5,764 nt of DNA from Candidatus Sulfotelmatobacter sp. (GTDB taxonomy: Bacteria; Acidobacteriota; Terriglobia; Terriglobales; Acidobacteriaceae): positions 1-5,764 of the forward strand of contig JASIKQ010000113.1 of the NCBI GenBank assembly GCA_030049565.1. The letters are read 5' to 3'. This document shows positions 1-5,405 of this stretch, piece after piece; the stretch's first letter is position 1; every line of letters starts with the position of its first letter. A program made the translations under genes and the position numbers. The notes beneath the pieces were generated by a model that saw only the letters and a list, made by a program, of their open reading frames with translations, did not search any database and had not been told where the DNA came from.

Positions 1-188
1 ACTCCGAACTTGCGGGCTTCGTAGGACGCCGCCGAAACCACACCGCGCTCGTTGCGCTGTCCGCCGACAACCACGGCTTTTCCTTTGAGCGAGGGATCGT
101 AGAGTTCTTCCACGGAGACGAAGAAAGCGTCCATATCGACGTGGAAGATGATGCGAGGGAAGGCGGGGTTGGTAGAAGCCGCGGTCAT
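1..188 (-). CDS. dinB: DNA polymerase IV (DinB, Y-family), N-terminal part
   Basis: Only the first 62 codons are present; the gene runs off the left edge. The product is an error-prone Y-family polymerase that copies past damaged template bases, usually as part of DNA-damage tolerance. The reading frame gives [13 protein letters not shown] at residues 16-28, the hallmark first palm motif. D18 matches the metal-binding Asp8 of the E. coli enzyme and F23 the steric-gate position. It is followed by KGKAVVVGG (35-43) and SYEARKFG (55-62), which align with the start of the finger region. The start is fixed at ATG 188-186, because an in-frame TAA lies 15 bases upstream (203-201). An N-terminal extension of about 10 residues relative to E. 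coli is seen. No Shine-Dalgarno sequence precedes the ATG. It is divergent from the MgtC-family gene. The family call is firm; whether the rest of the gene is intact cannot be seen. Confidence 0.95.
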   Translation of the reverse strand, partial: MTAASTNPAFPRIIFHVDMDAFFVSVEELYDPSLKGKAVVVGGQRNERGVVSAASYEARKFG

Positions 189-203
189 GCTGAACGAATT
201 TTA
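186..203 (-). promoter_or_regulatory. Candidate -10 box abutting the dinB ATG; possible leaderless start
   Basis: Read on the minus strand, TAAAAT (203-198) matches the sigma70 -10 consensus at five of six positions. It lies only nine bases before the ATG. Transcription from it would begin about 2-3 bases before the start codon, giving an essentially leaderless mRNA. This agrees with the lack of any purine-rich ribosome site. No good -35 is found at 16-18 bases; TTGCCA lies 20 bases upstream, which is long. This is inference from sequence only. Confidence 0.35.
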
Positions 204-247
204 GCAGCCACAGGTCTGGTTCCTGGCAAAGGCAGCAAAATGCAATG

Positions 248-282
248 CACAATTTTGTGACGAACGATGGCGGGTGTATAAG
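248..282 (+). promoter_or_regulatory. Candidate promoter of the MgtC-family gene with a dyad over the -35
   Basis: TTGTGA (255-260) and TATAAG (277-282) are separated by 16 bases and match the sigma70 boxes at four and five of six positions. Transcription would begin near 289 and leave a leader of roughly 47 bases before the ATG at 336. The inverted repeat CACAA-TT-TTGTG (248-259) overlaps the -35 box, as an operator would. The same gap serves the divergent dinB gene. The leader is too short for the long Mg-sensing leader known from Salmonella mgtC. Confidence 0.45.
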
Positions 283-335
283 GTTGTTTCGACAGCGCAA
301 TCGCAGTTGCGCGAGTTCCGGGGTGATTCGAGCTT

Positions 336-1034
336 ATGCCTACGATTCTGAGTTGGCACGCTATTGCAATACGTTTGCTACTCACGGCTATATCGTCGGG
401 AGTAATTGGCTTCGATCGGGGTGAGCGTGGCCACTCAGCAGGCCTACGGACCAACCTTCTCGTGGGCCTGGCCGCTTGTCTCGCAATGATCCAGGCGAAT
501 TTACTCATAAACTCCAATGGAAAGCCGGTGGACTCGTTTGCGGTCATGGACATTATGCGGCTCCCGCTTGGCATTCTCTCGGGCATTGGGTTCATCGGAG
601 CAGGCGCAATCCTAAAGCGAGGGGAGCTGGCTGTTGGAGTCACAACCGCGGCTACGATCTGGTTCGTCACCGTCATGGGGCTTTGCTACGGAGGGGGACA
701 GATCGGACTCGGCGCGGCGGCATTCGTCCTGGCCTTGGCGATCTTAACCGGGCTAAAAAAATTCGAAGGTCGAATGCACATGCAAAGGAGCGCGATACTG
801 AAAGTTAGCGTTACAGCGGCTGGTTTGACCCAGGAACAAATTGCCTCGCTGCTGGTGCGCGCCGGCATTTCGCTTAGCGATCCATTTCTCTGCTATGAGC
901 GATTGCCGGAGGAAAACCGGGTATTTGGCTGGAAGGCGCAATGGAAAGGTGGGCGCGACGACACGAATCTGCCGCCGGCAATCCAGGAGTTGGCCGCGCG
1001 GCCCGACGTGCGCAAGGTGGAACTCACGCGTTAG
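336..1034 (+). CDS. MgtC/SapB family membrane protein
   Basis: This 232-residue protein has a hydrophobic N-terminal half with about five predicted membrane helices (roughly 5-25, 40-58, 75-93, 101-118, 122-140) and a soluble C-terminal domain (about 145-232). Family signatures are clear: GFDRGERGHSAGLRT (25-39), the DIMRL block (72-76), GIGFIGAGAILKRG (83-96) and TTAATIWF (103-110). In Salmonella and Mycobacterium, MgtC is linked to growth at low Mg2+ and to control of the F-type ATPase; the many environmental homologues have no proven role. The length and the C-terminal domain, which in MgtC has an ACT-like fold, fit the longer MgtC type rather than the short SapB type. ATG 336 is the first possible start, since an in-frame TGA sits at 324-326. 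A GGGGTGA stretch (320-326) is a plausible but weak ribosome site. The gene is divergent from dinB and convergent with the small exported-protein gene. Confidence 0.92.
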   Translation: MPTILSWHAIAIRLLLTAISSGVIGFDRGERGHSAGLRTNLLVGLAACLAMIQANLLINSNGKPVDSFAVMDIMRLPLGILSGIGFIGAGAILKRGELAVGVTTAATIWFVTVMGLCYGGGQIGLGAAAFVLALAILTGLKKFEGRMHMQRSAILKVSVTAAGLTQEQIASLLVRAGISLSDPFLCYERLPEENRVFGWKAQWKGGRDDTNLPPAIQELAARPDVRKVELTR

Positions 1035-1075
1035 GCATGGGATTCGAACTGCCTAGCGGTCGCTCAAATGCGACC
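1032..1075. terminator. Two tandem hairpins between convergent genes (possible bidirectional terminator)
   Basis: TAGGCA (1032-1037) pairs with TGCCTA (1050-1055) across a 12-base loop; the left arm includes the MgtC-gene stop codon. A second, GC-rich hairpin follows: GGTCGC (1058-1063) pairs with GCGACC (1070-1075) across six bases. They fill the 44-base gap before the stop codon of the opposing gene. Neither is followed by a T run on either strand, so an intrinsic terminator is not proven. Confidence 0.35.
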
Positions 1076-1078
1076 CGG

Positions 1079-1354
1079 TCACGGCCGGCTTATTACAACT
1101 ATCAGTTGCGTCTGGCCCCTCATGCATGGGCCGATGTCGACCACTCGTATGGTTCCCGCAGAATCCTCGAAGGCGATGGATCGGTCGCCAACGCCCTTCA
1201 CTGGACCCCACGCCTTGGGGACGCTGCAACCTTTACCTTCCTGCGGCGCTTGCTGAAATTGCGGAGGCGCAACGGCGGCCTGCAATCTGGAGCGCTCCGG
1301 CACAGCAACAACAAGGCCCAGGACGGCGATGAATAACACCATAGCTTTCTTCAT
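1079..1354 (-). CDS. Small exported protein of unknown function (91 aa)
   Basis: I do not recognise a named family. The chosen start at 1354 gives an N-terminus MKKAMVLFIAVLGLVVAV, a typical signal peptide of two lysines and a hydrophobic core to residue 18. A segment PERSRLQAA follows, with cleavage plausible near residues 26-29. AGAGGA precedes the ATG at a normal distance. The frame stays open further upstream to 1651, but that extension is arginine-rich, reads like noncoding DNA and would bury the signal peptide. The mature part is about 62 residues: a Pro/Gln-rich linker (30-39) and then a compact domain with GCSVPKAWGPVKGV and FEDSAGTIRVVDIG. It has two cysteines (C43, C77) that could form a disulfide outside the cytoplasm. 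The two arginines in the presumed c-region are unusual, so an uncleaved membrane anchor is possible. It lies downstream of the ankyrin gene on the same strand, 221 bases away, and is probably transcribed separately. Confidence 0.72.
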   Translation of the reverse strand: MKKAMVLFIAVLGLVVAVPERSRLQAAVAPPQFQQAPQEGKGCSVPKAWGPVKGVGDRSIAFEDSAGTIRVVDIGPCMRGQTQLIVVISRP

Positions 1355-1575
1355 GGTTACGATCCTCTGGATGTCATCTAGAACTACTGGTAGTGCCCAA
1401 AAACCGCAAAAGATTGTCTTGGCTGTTCTGCAAACACACGACTTCAACGCAGTGGTTCTCGTACGCGCCCCTTCCAGAACAAATTCGAAGCGTGCGTCAC
1501 CTTCAACGTCTTTATATCGCGATCGGCGACTACCCTGGTAACGTCCCGTACATCCGCATCGATCTTTGTTTTGGT
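1355..1575. other. Intergenic region upstream of the small exported-protein gene
   Basis: No convincing gene is seen. On the minus strand TATAAA (1516-1511) resembles a -10 box, and TTACCA (1541-1536) lies 19 bases before it as a weak -35; this would give a leader of about 150 bases. Nearer the gene, ACTAC-CA-GTAGT (1394-1383) is a short perfect dyad that could be an operator. No intrinsic terminator for the ankyrin gene is visible. The reading frames crossing this stretch on both strands lack start-site signals and protein-like composition. Confidence 0.4.
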
Positions 1576-2670
1576 TCATGGCTGCTGCGGCTCTTTTTGT
1601 TGACTGCGGAAATATGCCTCGATCTCGGTCCAGCCAGCATATTGCGCCCACCCGGCAGGTGTGCCGTGGAAGAGAATGTCTTTGGTTTCGAGCTTTGCTC
1701 CCTGTTCGACGAGGAGCTTGACCGCTTCGAGATGACCGTTGCCGGCGGCCTGATGCAACGGTGTCGAATGCGAATGTCCGCCGGGAGGGTTGTAGCGGTT
1801 GGGATCTTCGCCGGCATCGAACAACATGCGGAGGATTTCGACCTGTCCGAATTGGGCCGCCAGGGCAAGCGCGACGTGACGGTCGGCGCTATCGGCCTTT
1901 GGAAGCAGGCGACGAAAATCTTCTATGCGTCCAAGCGCCGCGGAGACGCCCAGGTTGATGCGCGCGCCGCGTGCAATCAATGCGTGAACTGCCTCCATTT
2001 CATTGAGCACCGCCGTTGTAACGAGGGCGCCGTCGGGGTCGGCGCCATGGTCGCAGAGAAGATCGATCAAGGGAGTCTGCACGCCGCATTCGCGCGGCAC
2101 GCGGCCGGTGGCGACCAGCATCAAGGTTCCGTTCAGGGCTGACTTTTCTACTCCCGCGTCGATGATGATTTTGGCTATTCCGACGATGTTTCGGGGCAGT
2201 TTGCCGTGGCGCACCGGATTCTCGGCGATGAACTCGAGGAGCGCGGGGTTGCGAAAATAGTTCCAACCTTCGAAGGTGACGTGCTGGCGCGTCAGCTTGG
2301 GATGCTGTTTGAGGTAAGCACGCAGGCCGGCGGCATCTCCGGCATCGATTAGATCGACGGCGCGGCGGAATATCGGGTCTTCAATGCGCTCGTGATGAGG
2401 CAGATCCAGATCGGTAGGTTTTTCGACGTGGCGCTTCAGGCGCGGCCAGCTTGGAAATCCTGATTCGCGAGCGACGGTGAGTTGGGCATCGGAAAGCTTT
2501 AGCCTTGCCGCAAAGATTTCAACGTCAGTTGCACGTGCGAATCGTGGATGAAATTCTCTGACTCTTTGTGCCGCTTCACGGCTGCGAGCGGCGTGGTCTT
2601 TGAGCAGGTCATTGGCTTGGTGCTTGAGATGGGCGAGACTCGGATTCGACGGGAGACGACGTACTGGCAT
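1576..2670 (-). CDS. Ankyrin-repeat protein with an N-terminal helical module
   Basis: This 364-residue protein has no signal peptide and is probably cytoplasmic. Residues 7-83 form a charged, mainly helical module (NPSLAHLKHQANDLLKDH, then LSDAQLTVARESGFPSWPRL at 59-78). It resembles the N-terminal segment of many ankyrin proteins from soil bacteria, whose function I do not know. Ankyrin-type repeats follow, degenerate from about 100 to 260 and clear at 265-291 and 302-331; the best is STPLHQAAGNGHLEAVKLLV. A final partial repeat (GTPAGWAQYAGWTEIEAYF) precedes a Gln/Pro-rich tail. Ankyrin stacks bind proteins, so a scaffolding or inhibitory role is likely, but no partner can be named from the neighbours. 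The start at 2670 is supported by AAGGAAG six bases upstream. That site and the AUG lie within a possible hairpin. The gene sits downstream of glgA on the same strand with a 226-base gap. Confidence 0.9.
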   Translation of the reverse strand: MPVRRLPSNPSLAHLKHQANDLLKDHAARSREAAQRVREFHPRFARATDVEIFAARLKLSDAQLTVARESGFPSWPRLKRHVEKPTDLDLPHHERIEDPIFRRAVDLIDAGDAAGLRAYLKQHPKLTRQHVTFEGWNYFRNPALLEFIAENPVRHGKLPRNIVGIAKIIIDAGVEKSALNGTLMLVATGRVPRECGVQTPLIDLLCDHGADPDGALVTTAVLNEMEAVHALIARGARINLGVSAALGRIEDFRRLLPKADSADRHVALALAAQFGQVEILRMLFDAGEDPNRYNPPGGHSHSTPLHQAAGNGHLEAVKLLVEQGAKLETKDILFHGTPAGWAQYAGWTEIEAYFRSQQKEPQQP

Positions 2671-2690
2671 GACGAACTTCCTTTCGTATG
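2668..2690 (-). promoter_or_regulatory. Hairpin enclosing the ribosome site and AUG of the ankyrin gene
   Basis: On the mRNA, CAUACGAA pairs with UUCGU-AUG, skipping one bulged C, around the loop AGGAAG. The loop is the Shine-Dalgarno sequence, and the start codon (2670-2668) pairs with CAU. The stem has eight mostly A-U pairs, so it would be only marginally stable. It could damp translation or make it sensitive to temperature or a bound protein. Pairing is seen directly; any function is inference. Confidence 0.35.
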
Positions 2691-2896
2691 CCCGAGGTCC
2701 GCAGGTTGAAGGGCAGAAAGTTAGTTCGCGAAAATGTATGGTCGGATCAGGTGGACTTCTGTCCTTTCCGCGGACCGGATGCGCCCTGTGCGCTCAAGAA
2801 TGGTACCACGGCGCGGAAGTGTGCGCATATAAGATCGAGTTTTCTCGCTTCGCTTGCGGTGACAACCTGAAATGAAGTCGTCCCAACTGGCGAGGA
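2671..2896. other. Intergenic region between glgA and the ankyrin gene
   Basis: No gene is supported here. A forward-strand reading frame covering 2600-2875 overlaps the ankyrin start and has no ribosome site or recognisable protein features. The stretch contains complementary seven-base arms, GGTCCGC (2696-2702) and GCGGACC (2770-2776), 67 bases apart, which could close a long stem in the ankyrin leader. No convincing promoter pair and no hairpin with a T run that would end the glgA transcript is visible. Confidence 0.4.
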
Positions 2897-4375
2897 CTAT
2901 ACCAACACCTTCTCCATCACCGGCGCCGCTGCCCGCGCCTGCTTCACGCGCTCATAGATCTTGCCATACTCTCTGGCCGAGGCATTCCACGAAAAGTCCT
3001 TGCTCATGCCGTTGCGCATCAGCACCTGCCAGGAAGTCTGGTCGCGGAAGGCGACCAGCGCCTGCTTGATGGTCAGCAGTAGGGATTCGCCGTTGTATTC
3101 GGTGAATTTAAAGCCGGTGCCGCGGCCGGTGCGGGCGTCCCAGGGCTCGATGGTGTCATCGAGGCCACCGGTCGCGCGCACAATCGGCACTGTTCCATAC
3201 TTCAAGCTATAGATTTGGTTTAGTCCGCAAGGCTCATATTTGGAAGGCATTAGGAACATGTCGGAGCCGGCCTCGATTTTGTGCGCGATGGCATTATCGT
3301 AGGCGACTTTGACGGCAATCTTGTTGGGGAACTGCTTGTTCAGGCGGATGAACATTTCTTCATAGGGCTTGTCGCCGGCGCCGAGGGCGACCACGATCAT
3401 CTCTTCGCGCGCTAGCCGGTCCATGATCTGCGAGATCAGATCGAAGCCTTTCTGCGCGGCGAAGCGCGAGACGATGCCGATCACCGGCAGTTTGGGATCG
3501 GCATGGGTGACTCCAAATGCCGCCAGCAGATCTTTTTTGCACAGACCTTTTCCTGAAAGGTCCTGCGGCGAATACTTTGCCACGGTGAACTTATCGGTTT
3601 GCGGGCTCCACTCCTCGTAATCCACGCCATTCAGAATGCCGGTGACGGTGGCGGCGCGGTCGCGCAGCACGCCTTCGAGCCCGAAGCCGTATTCGGCGGT
3701 TTGAATTTCCTGGCTGTATTTCTTGCTGACCGTGGTGATGTAATCGGAGTAAGTGATCGCGCCCTTCAGGAAGTTCACCTGGCCAAAGAATTCCATCTTC
3801 GACATGGTGAACAAATCCCAGGGCAGCATGAGCAGCGGCAAAACTTCGGGCGGGAACAATCCCTGGTAACCCATGTTGTGAATGGTGAAAACCGTGCCCA
3901 CCTCGCGGAAGGCAGGGTCCTCCGCGTATACGGTGCGCAGCAACACGGGCACCAGCGCTGACTGCCAGTCGTGACAATGAAAAACCTGCGGCACACCCAG
4001 AATCTTTGTGGCTTCCAGAACTGCACGCGAGAACAAGGCGAAGCGCTCGGCATTGTCGGGATAATCACCAGCCGGAGTACCATACAGCGCGTCGCGGTCG
4101 AAGAATTGTTGATATTCGACGAAATAAAACTTCACTCCCGATTGGCTTCCACCGCTCACGACCGAGGCAAATCGATACTTGTCATCGAAGGGGATGGTGA
4201 TGCTGCGCACCACGGTCGCGGGATCGGACAGTTTGGTCTGTTTGTAGCGCGGCAGAAAGACGCTCACCTGATGTCCGAGCGCGGCTAGGGCGCGCGGCAA
4301 TGCGCCAACTACGTCGGCCAAGCCGCCGGTCTTGGAAAATGGCACGCCTTCCGATGCCACCAAAGCGATATGCAT
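2897..4375 (-). CDS. glgA: Glycogen synthase, ADP-glucose dependent (GT5)
   Basis: GlgA moves glucose from ADP-glucose onto the non-reducing end of an alpha-1,4-glucan in cytoplasmic glycogen synthesis. The 492-residue product is close to the family's usual length (E. coli 477). Diagnostic motifs run in order: KTGGLADVVGALP (15-27, with K15 of the ADP-glucose site), FHCHDW (132-137), FTIHNMGYQGLFP (163-175), ILNGVDYEEW (247-256), the GT-B nucleotide-binding stretch SRFAAQKG (303-310, with R304 and K309), and EPCGLNQ (381-387, with E381 and C383 matching the catalytic region) before GTVPIVRATGGLDDT. All key residues are present. The start at 4375 has the family N-terminus MHIALVASE and a GGAGG ribosome site four bases upstream; the frame stays open to 4459, but without such support. 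It is divergent from rsmA. No glgB, glgC or glgP is in the window, so other pathway genes must lie elsewhere. Confidence 0.96.
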   Translation of the reverse strand: MHIALVASEGVPFSKTGGLADVVGALPRALAALGHQVSVFLPRYKQTKLSDPATVVRSITIPFDDKYRFASVVSGGSQSGVKFYFVEYQQFFDRDALYGTPAGDYPDNAERFALFSRAVLEATKILGVPQVFHCHDWQSALVPVLLRTVYAEDPAFREVGTVFTIHNMGYQGLFPPEVLPLLMLPWDLFTMSKMEFFGQVNFLKGAITYSDYITTVSKKYSQEIQTAEYGFGLEGVLRDRAATVTGILNGVDYEEWSPQTDKFTVAKYSPQDLSGKGLCKKDLLAAFGVTHADPKLPVIGIVSRFAAQKGFDLISQIMDRLAREEMIVVALGAGDKPYEEMFIRLNKQFPNKIAVKVAYDNAIAHKIEAGSDMFLMPSKYEPCGLNQIYSLKYGTVPIVRATGGLDDTIEPWDARTGRGTGFKFTEYNGESLLLTIKQALVAFRDQTSWQVLMRNGMSKDFSWNASAREYGKIYERVKQARAAAPVMEKVLV

Positions 4376-4506
4376 GAATCCTCCGAAAAACTCATTCGCA
4401 GCGTGTGCAAGATTTATGATGGAATATATGTTGCCGGGAGCCGCTCCCGCGCCCAACACCGCGGGCTAACATTTGAGTCTAAATGCCCGGCGAAAAGAGG
4501 GTCAAC
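4376..4506. promoter_or_regulatory. Divergent glgA-rsmA control region with two overlapping dyads
   Basis: CGGGAGC (4435-4441) and GCTCCCG (4443-4449) form a perfect seven-base dyad around one central base. CCCGCG (4446-4451) and CGCGGG (4460-4465) form a second dyad with an eight-base loop. They share bases 4446-4449, so in RNA only one hairpin can form at a time. On the minus strand TATATT (4428-4423) is a possible glgA -10 box, and the first dyad lies where its -35 would be. No clear rsmA -10/-35 pair is seen. Function is inferred. Confidence 0.35.
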
Positions 4507-4509
4507 GTG
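4495..4509 (+). promoter_or_regulatory. Ribosome site that favours a GTG start for rsmA
   Basis: AAGAGGG (4495-4501) lies six bases (from AGAGG) before GTG 4507-4509, an ideal spacing. The in-frame ATG at 4483, 24 bases earlier, has no purine-rich sequence at the right distance. The ribosome site would lie inside the gene if ATG 4483 were used. Confidence 0.6.
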
Positions 4510-5382
4510 CCGAAGGTCGTGTCCGCCCGGCGTCCGCGCCTGAAACCGAAGTTAGGGCAGCATTTTCTTGCCGCCGACAGCTACGCGGCGCAGATTGTCG
4601 ATGCGCTTGGCAATGTTTCGCAAAATACCGTGCTTGAAATCGGCCCCGGACGCGGCATGCTCACTTCCCTGCTGGCCAAGAGAGCACGGCGGCTGATTGC
4701 CGTGGAACTCGACCGCGTGCTGGCGGCGCAGCTTCGTCTGCGATTGGGCATGTATTCGAATGTGGAAGTGATTGAAGCGGATATTCTCTCCGTCGATTTC
4801 GATTCGCTTTTCGGCCCCAAGCCGGGCCTGGGGCGTCCGGGAATTGAGTTCAAGCCGCAGCCGGCGAAAGTTGTCGGCAATCTGCCGTACTACATCACAT
4901 CCGATATTCTGCTGCGGCTTTTCGAATACGCGAAGTATTTTGAGACGCTGGTGATCATGGTGCAGAAAGAAGTTGCGGACCGCATCGCAGCCGCGCCCGG
5001 CGGCCGTGACTACGGGCTGCTCTCGGCCACAGCACAGCTTCATGCGCGAGTCGAGAGATTGATTACTCTTCCTCCGGGCGCTTTTTCACCGCCGCCAGAA
5101 GTTTACTCAACTGTGCTGCGGCTTACCATCGCTCCGCGGCAGAAGGAACTGGGTCTCGATGGCGACGCCCGCATCGAACAAGGTTTCATCGATTTTCTTA
5201 AGTTTTCCTTCGCCCAGAAACGCAAGACTCTTTGGAACAATCTGAAATCGAATTATCCACAGGCGCTGCTTAAATCAGCGCTGGTTGAAGCTCGAGTTAA
5301 GCCGACCGCGCGCGCTGAGGCTTTAACTCTGGAAGAATCCGCCGCATTGTTTCGCGCCCTGCGTAACGGCGGCGATTCGTAG
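4507..5382 (+). CDS. rsmA: 16S rRNA (adenine1518-N6/adenine1519-N6)-dimethyltransferase
   Basis: RsmA (KsgA) uses S-adenosylmethionine to dimethylate two adjacent adenines in the helix 45 loop near the 3' end of 16S rRNA, a late checkpoint in small-subunit assembly. From the GTG start the protein has 291 residues (299 from ATG 4483). It shows LGQHFL (16-21), the SAM-binding loop EIGPGRG (44-50), acidic residues E67 and D92 in motifs II and III, the catalytic NLPYY motif (125-129), and the C-terminal LPPGAFSPPPEVYSTVLRL and FAQKRKTLWNNL blocks. Between motif III and NLPYY a Gly/Pro-rich stretch of about ten extra residues is inserted relative to E. coli KsgA; it should be a surface loop. GTG is preferred for its ribosome site, and the extra eight residues of the ATG form are not conserved-looking. 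The gene is divergent from glgA and is followed after 23 bases by the Memo-family gene, probably in one transcript. Confidence 0.95.
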   Translation: MPKVVSARRPRLKPKLGQHFLAADSYAAQIVDALGNVSQNTVLEIGPGRGMLTSLLAKRARRLIAVELDRVLAAQLRLRLGMYSNVEVIEADILSVDFDSLFGPKPGLGRPGIEFKPQPAKVVGNLPYYITSDILLRLFEYAKYFETLVIMVQKEVADRIAAAPGGRDYGLLSATAQLHARVERLITLPPGAFSPPPEVYSTVLRLTIAPRQKELGLDGDARIEQGFIDFLKFSFAQKRKTLWNNLKSNYPQALLKSALVEARVKPTARAEALTLEESAALFRALRNGGDS

Positions 5383-5393
5383 CACGATCTCCG

Positions 5394-5402
5394 AAAGGAG
5401 GG
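5394..5402 (+). promoter_or_regulatory. Strong ribosome site of the Memo-family gene
   Basis: AAAGGAGGG lies just before ATG 5406, close to perfect complementarity with the 16S rRNA 3' end. It sits inside the 23-base rsmA-Memo gap, so translation of the second gene need not depend on coupling to rsmA. Confidence 0.8.
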
Positions 5403-5405
5403 CCT

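Noticed and set aside
190..207. CTG...CAG dyad at the dinB start as a possible SOS (LexA) box
   Set aside because: The half-sites are 12 bases apart, not the 10 of the enterobacterial box, and the inner bases do not match; no other convincing LexA site is seen in the gap.
1036..1055. tRNA T-loop-like GATTCGAAC sequence
   Set aside because: The flanking bases do not form the five-pair T stem, and no D arm, anticodon arm or acceptor stem is found; the bases are explained by the TAGGCA/TGCCTA hairpin.
1355..1651. Upstream extension of the small exported-protein frame to an ATG at 1651
   Set aside because: The extension overlaps the ankyrin gene's 3' end, is arginine- and cysteine-rich in a noncoding-looking way, and would bury the signal peptide; ATG 1354 has a proper ribosome site.
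1393..2142. Long open frame (249 codons) on the + strand opposite the ankyrin gene
   Set aside because: It is antisense to a clear ankyrin-repeat protein, has no ribosome site, and its translation shows no recognisable domain; open antisense frames are common in GC-rich DNA.
2845..2854. Tandem TCGCT repeat
   Set aside because: Only two five-base copies; too short to mean anything.
2600..2875. Forward-strand frame across the ankyrin start and the gap to glgA
   Set aside because: It overlaps the ankyrin N-terminus in antisense, has no ribosome site, and has no protein features I recognise.
3591..3977. Open frames of 100-130 codons inside glgA in other frames
   Set aside because: They lie within the conserved catalytic region of glgA and are shadows of its codon composition.
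4376..4459. In-frame N-terminal extension of glgA to an ATG at 4459
   Set aside because: The added 28 residues have no family similarity and no ribosome site, while the start at 4375 gives the family N-terminus directly after GGAGG.
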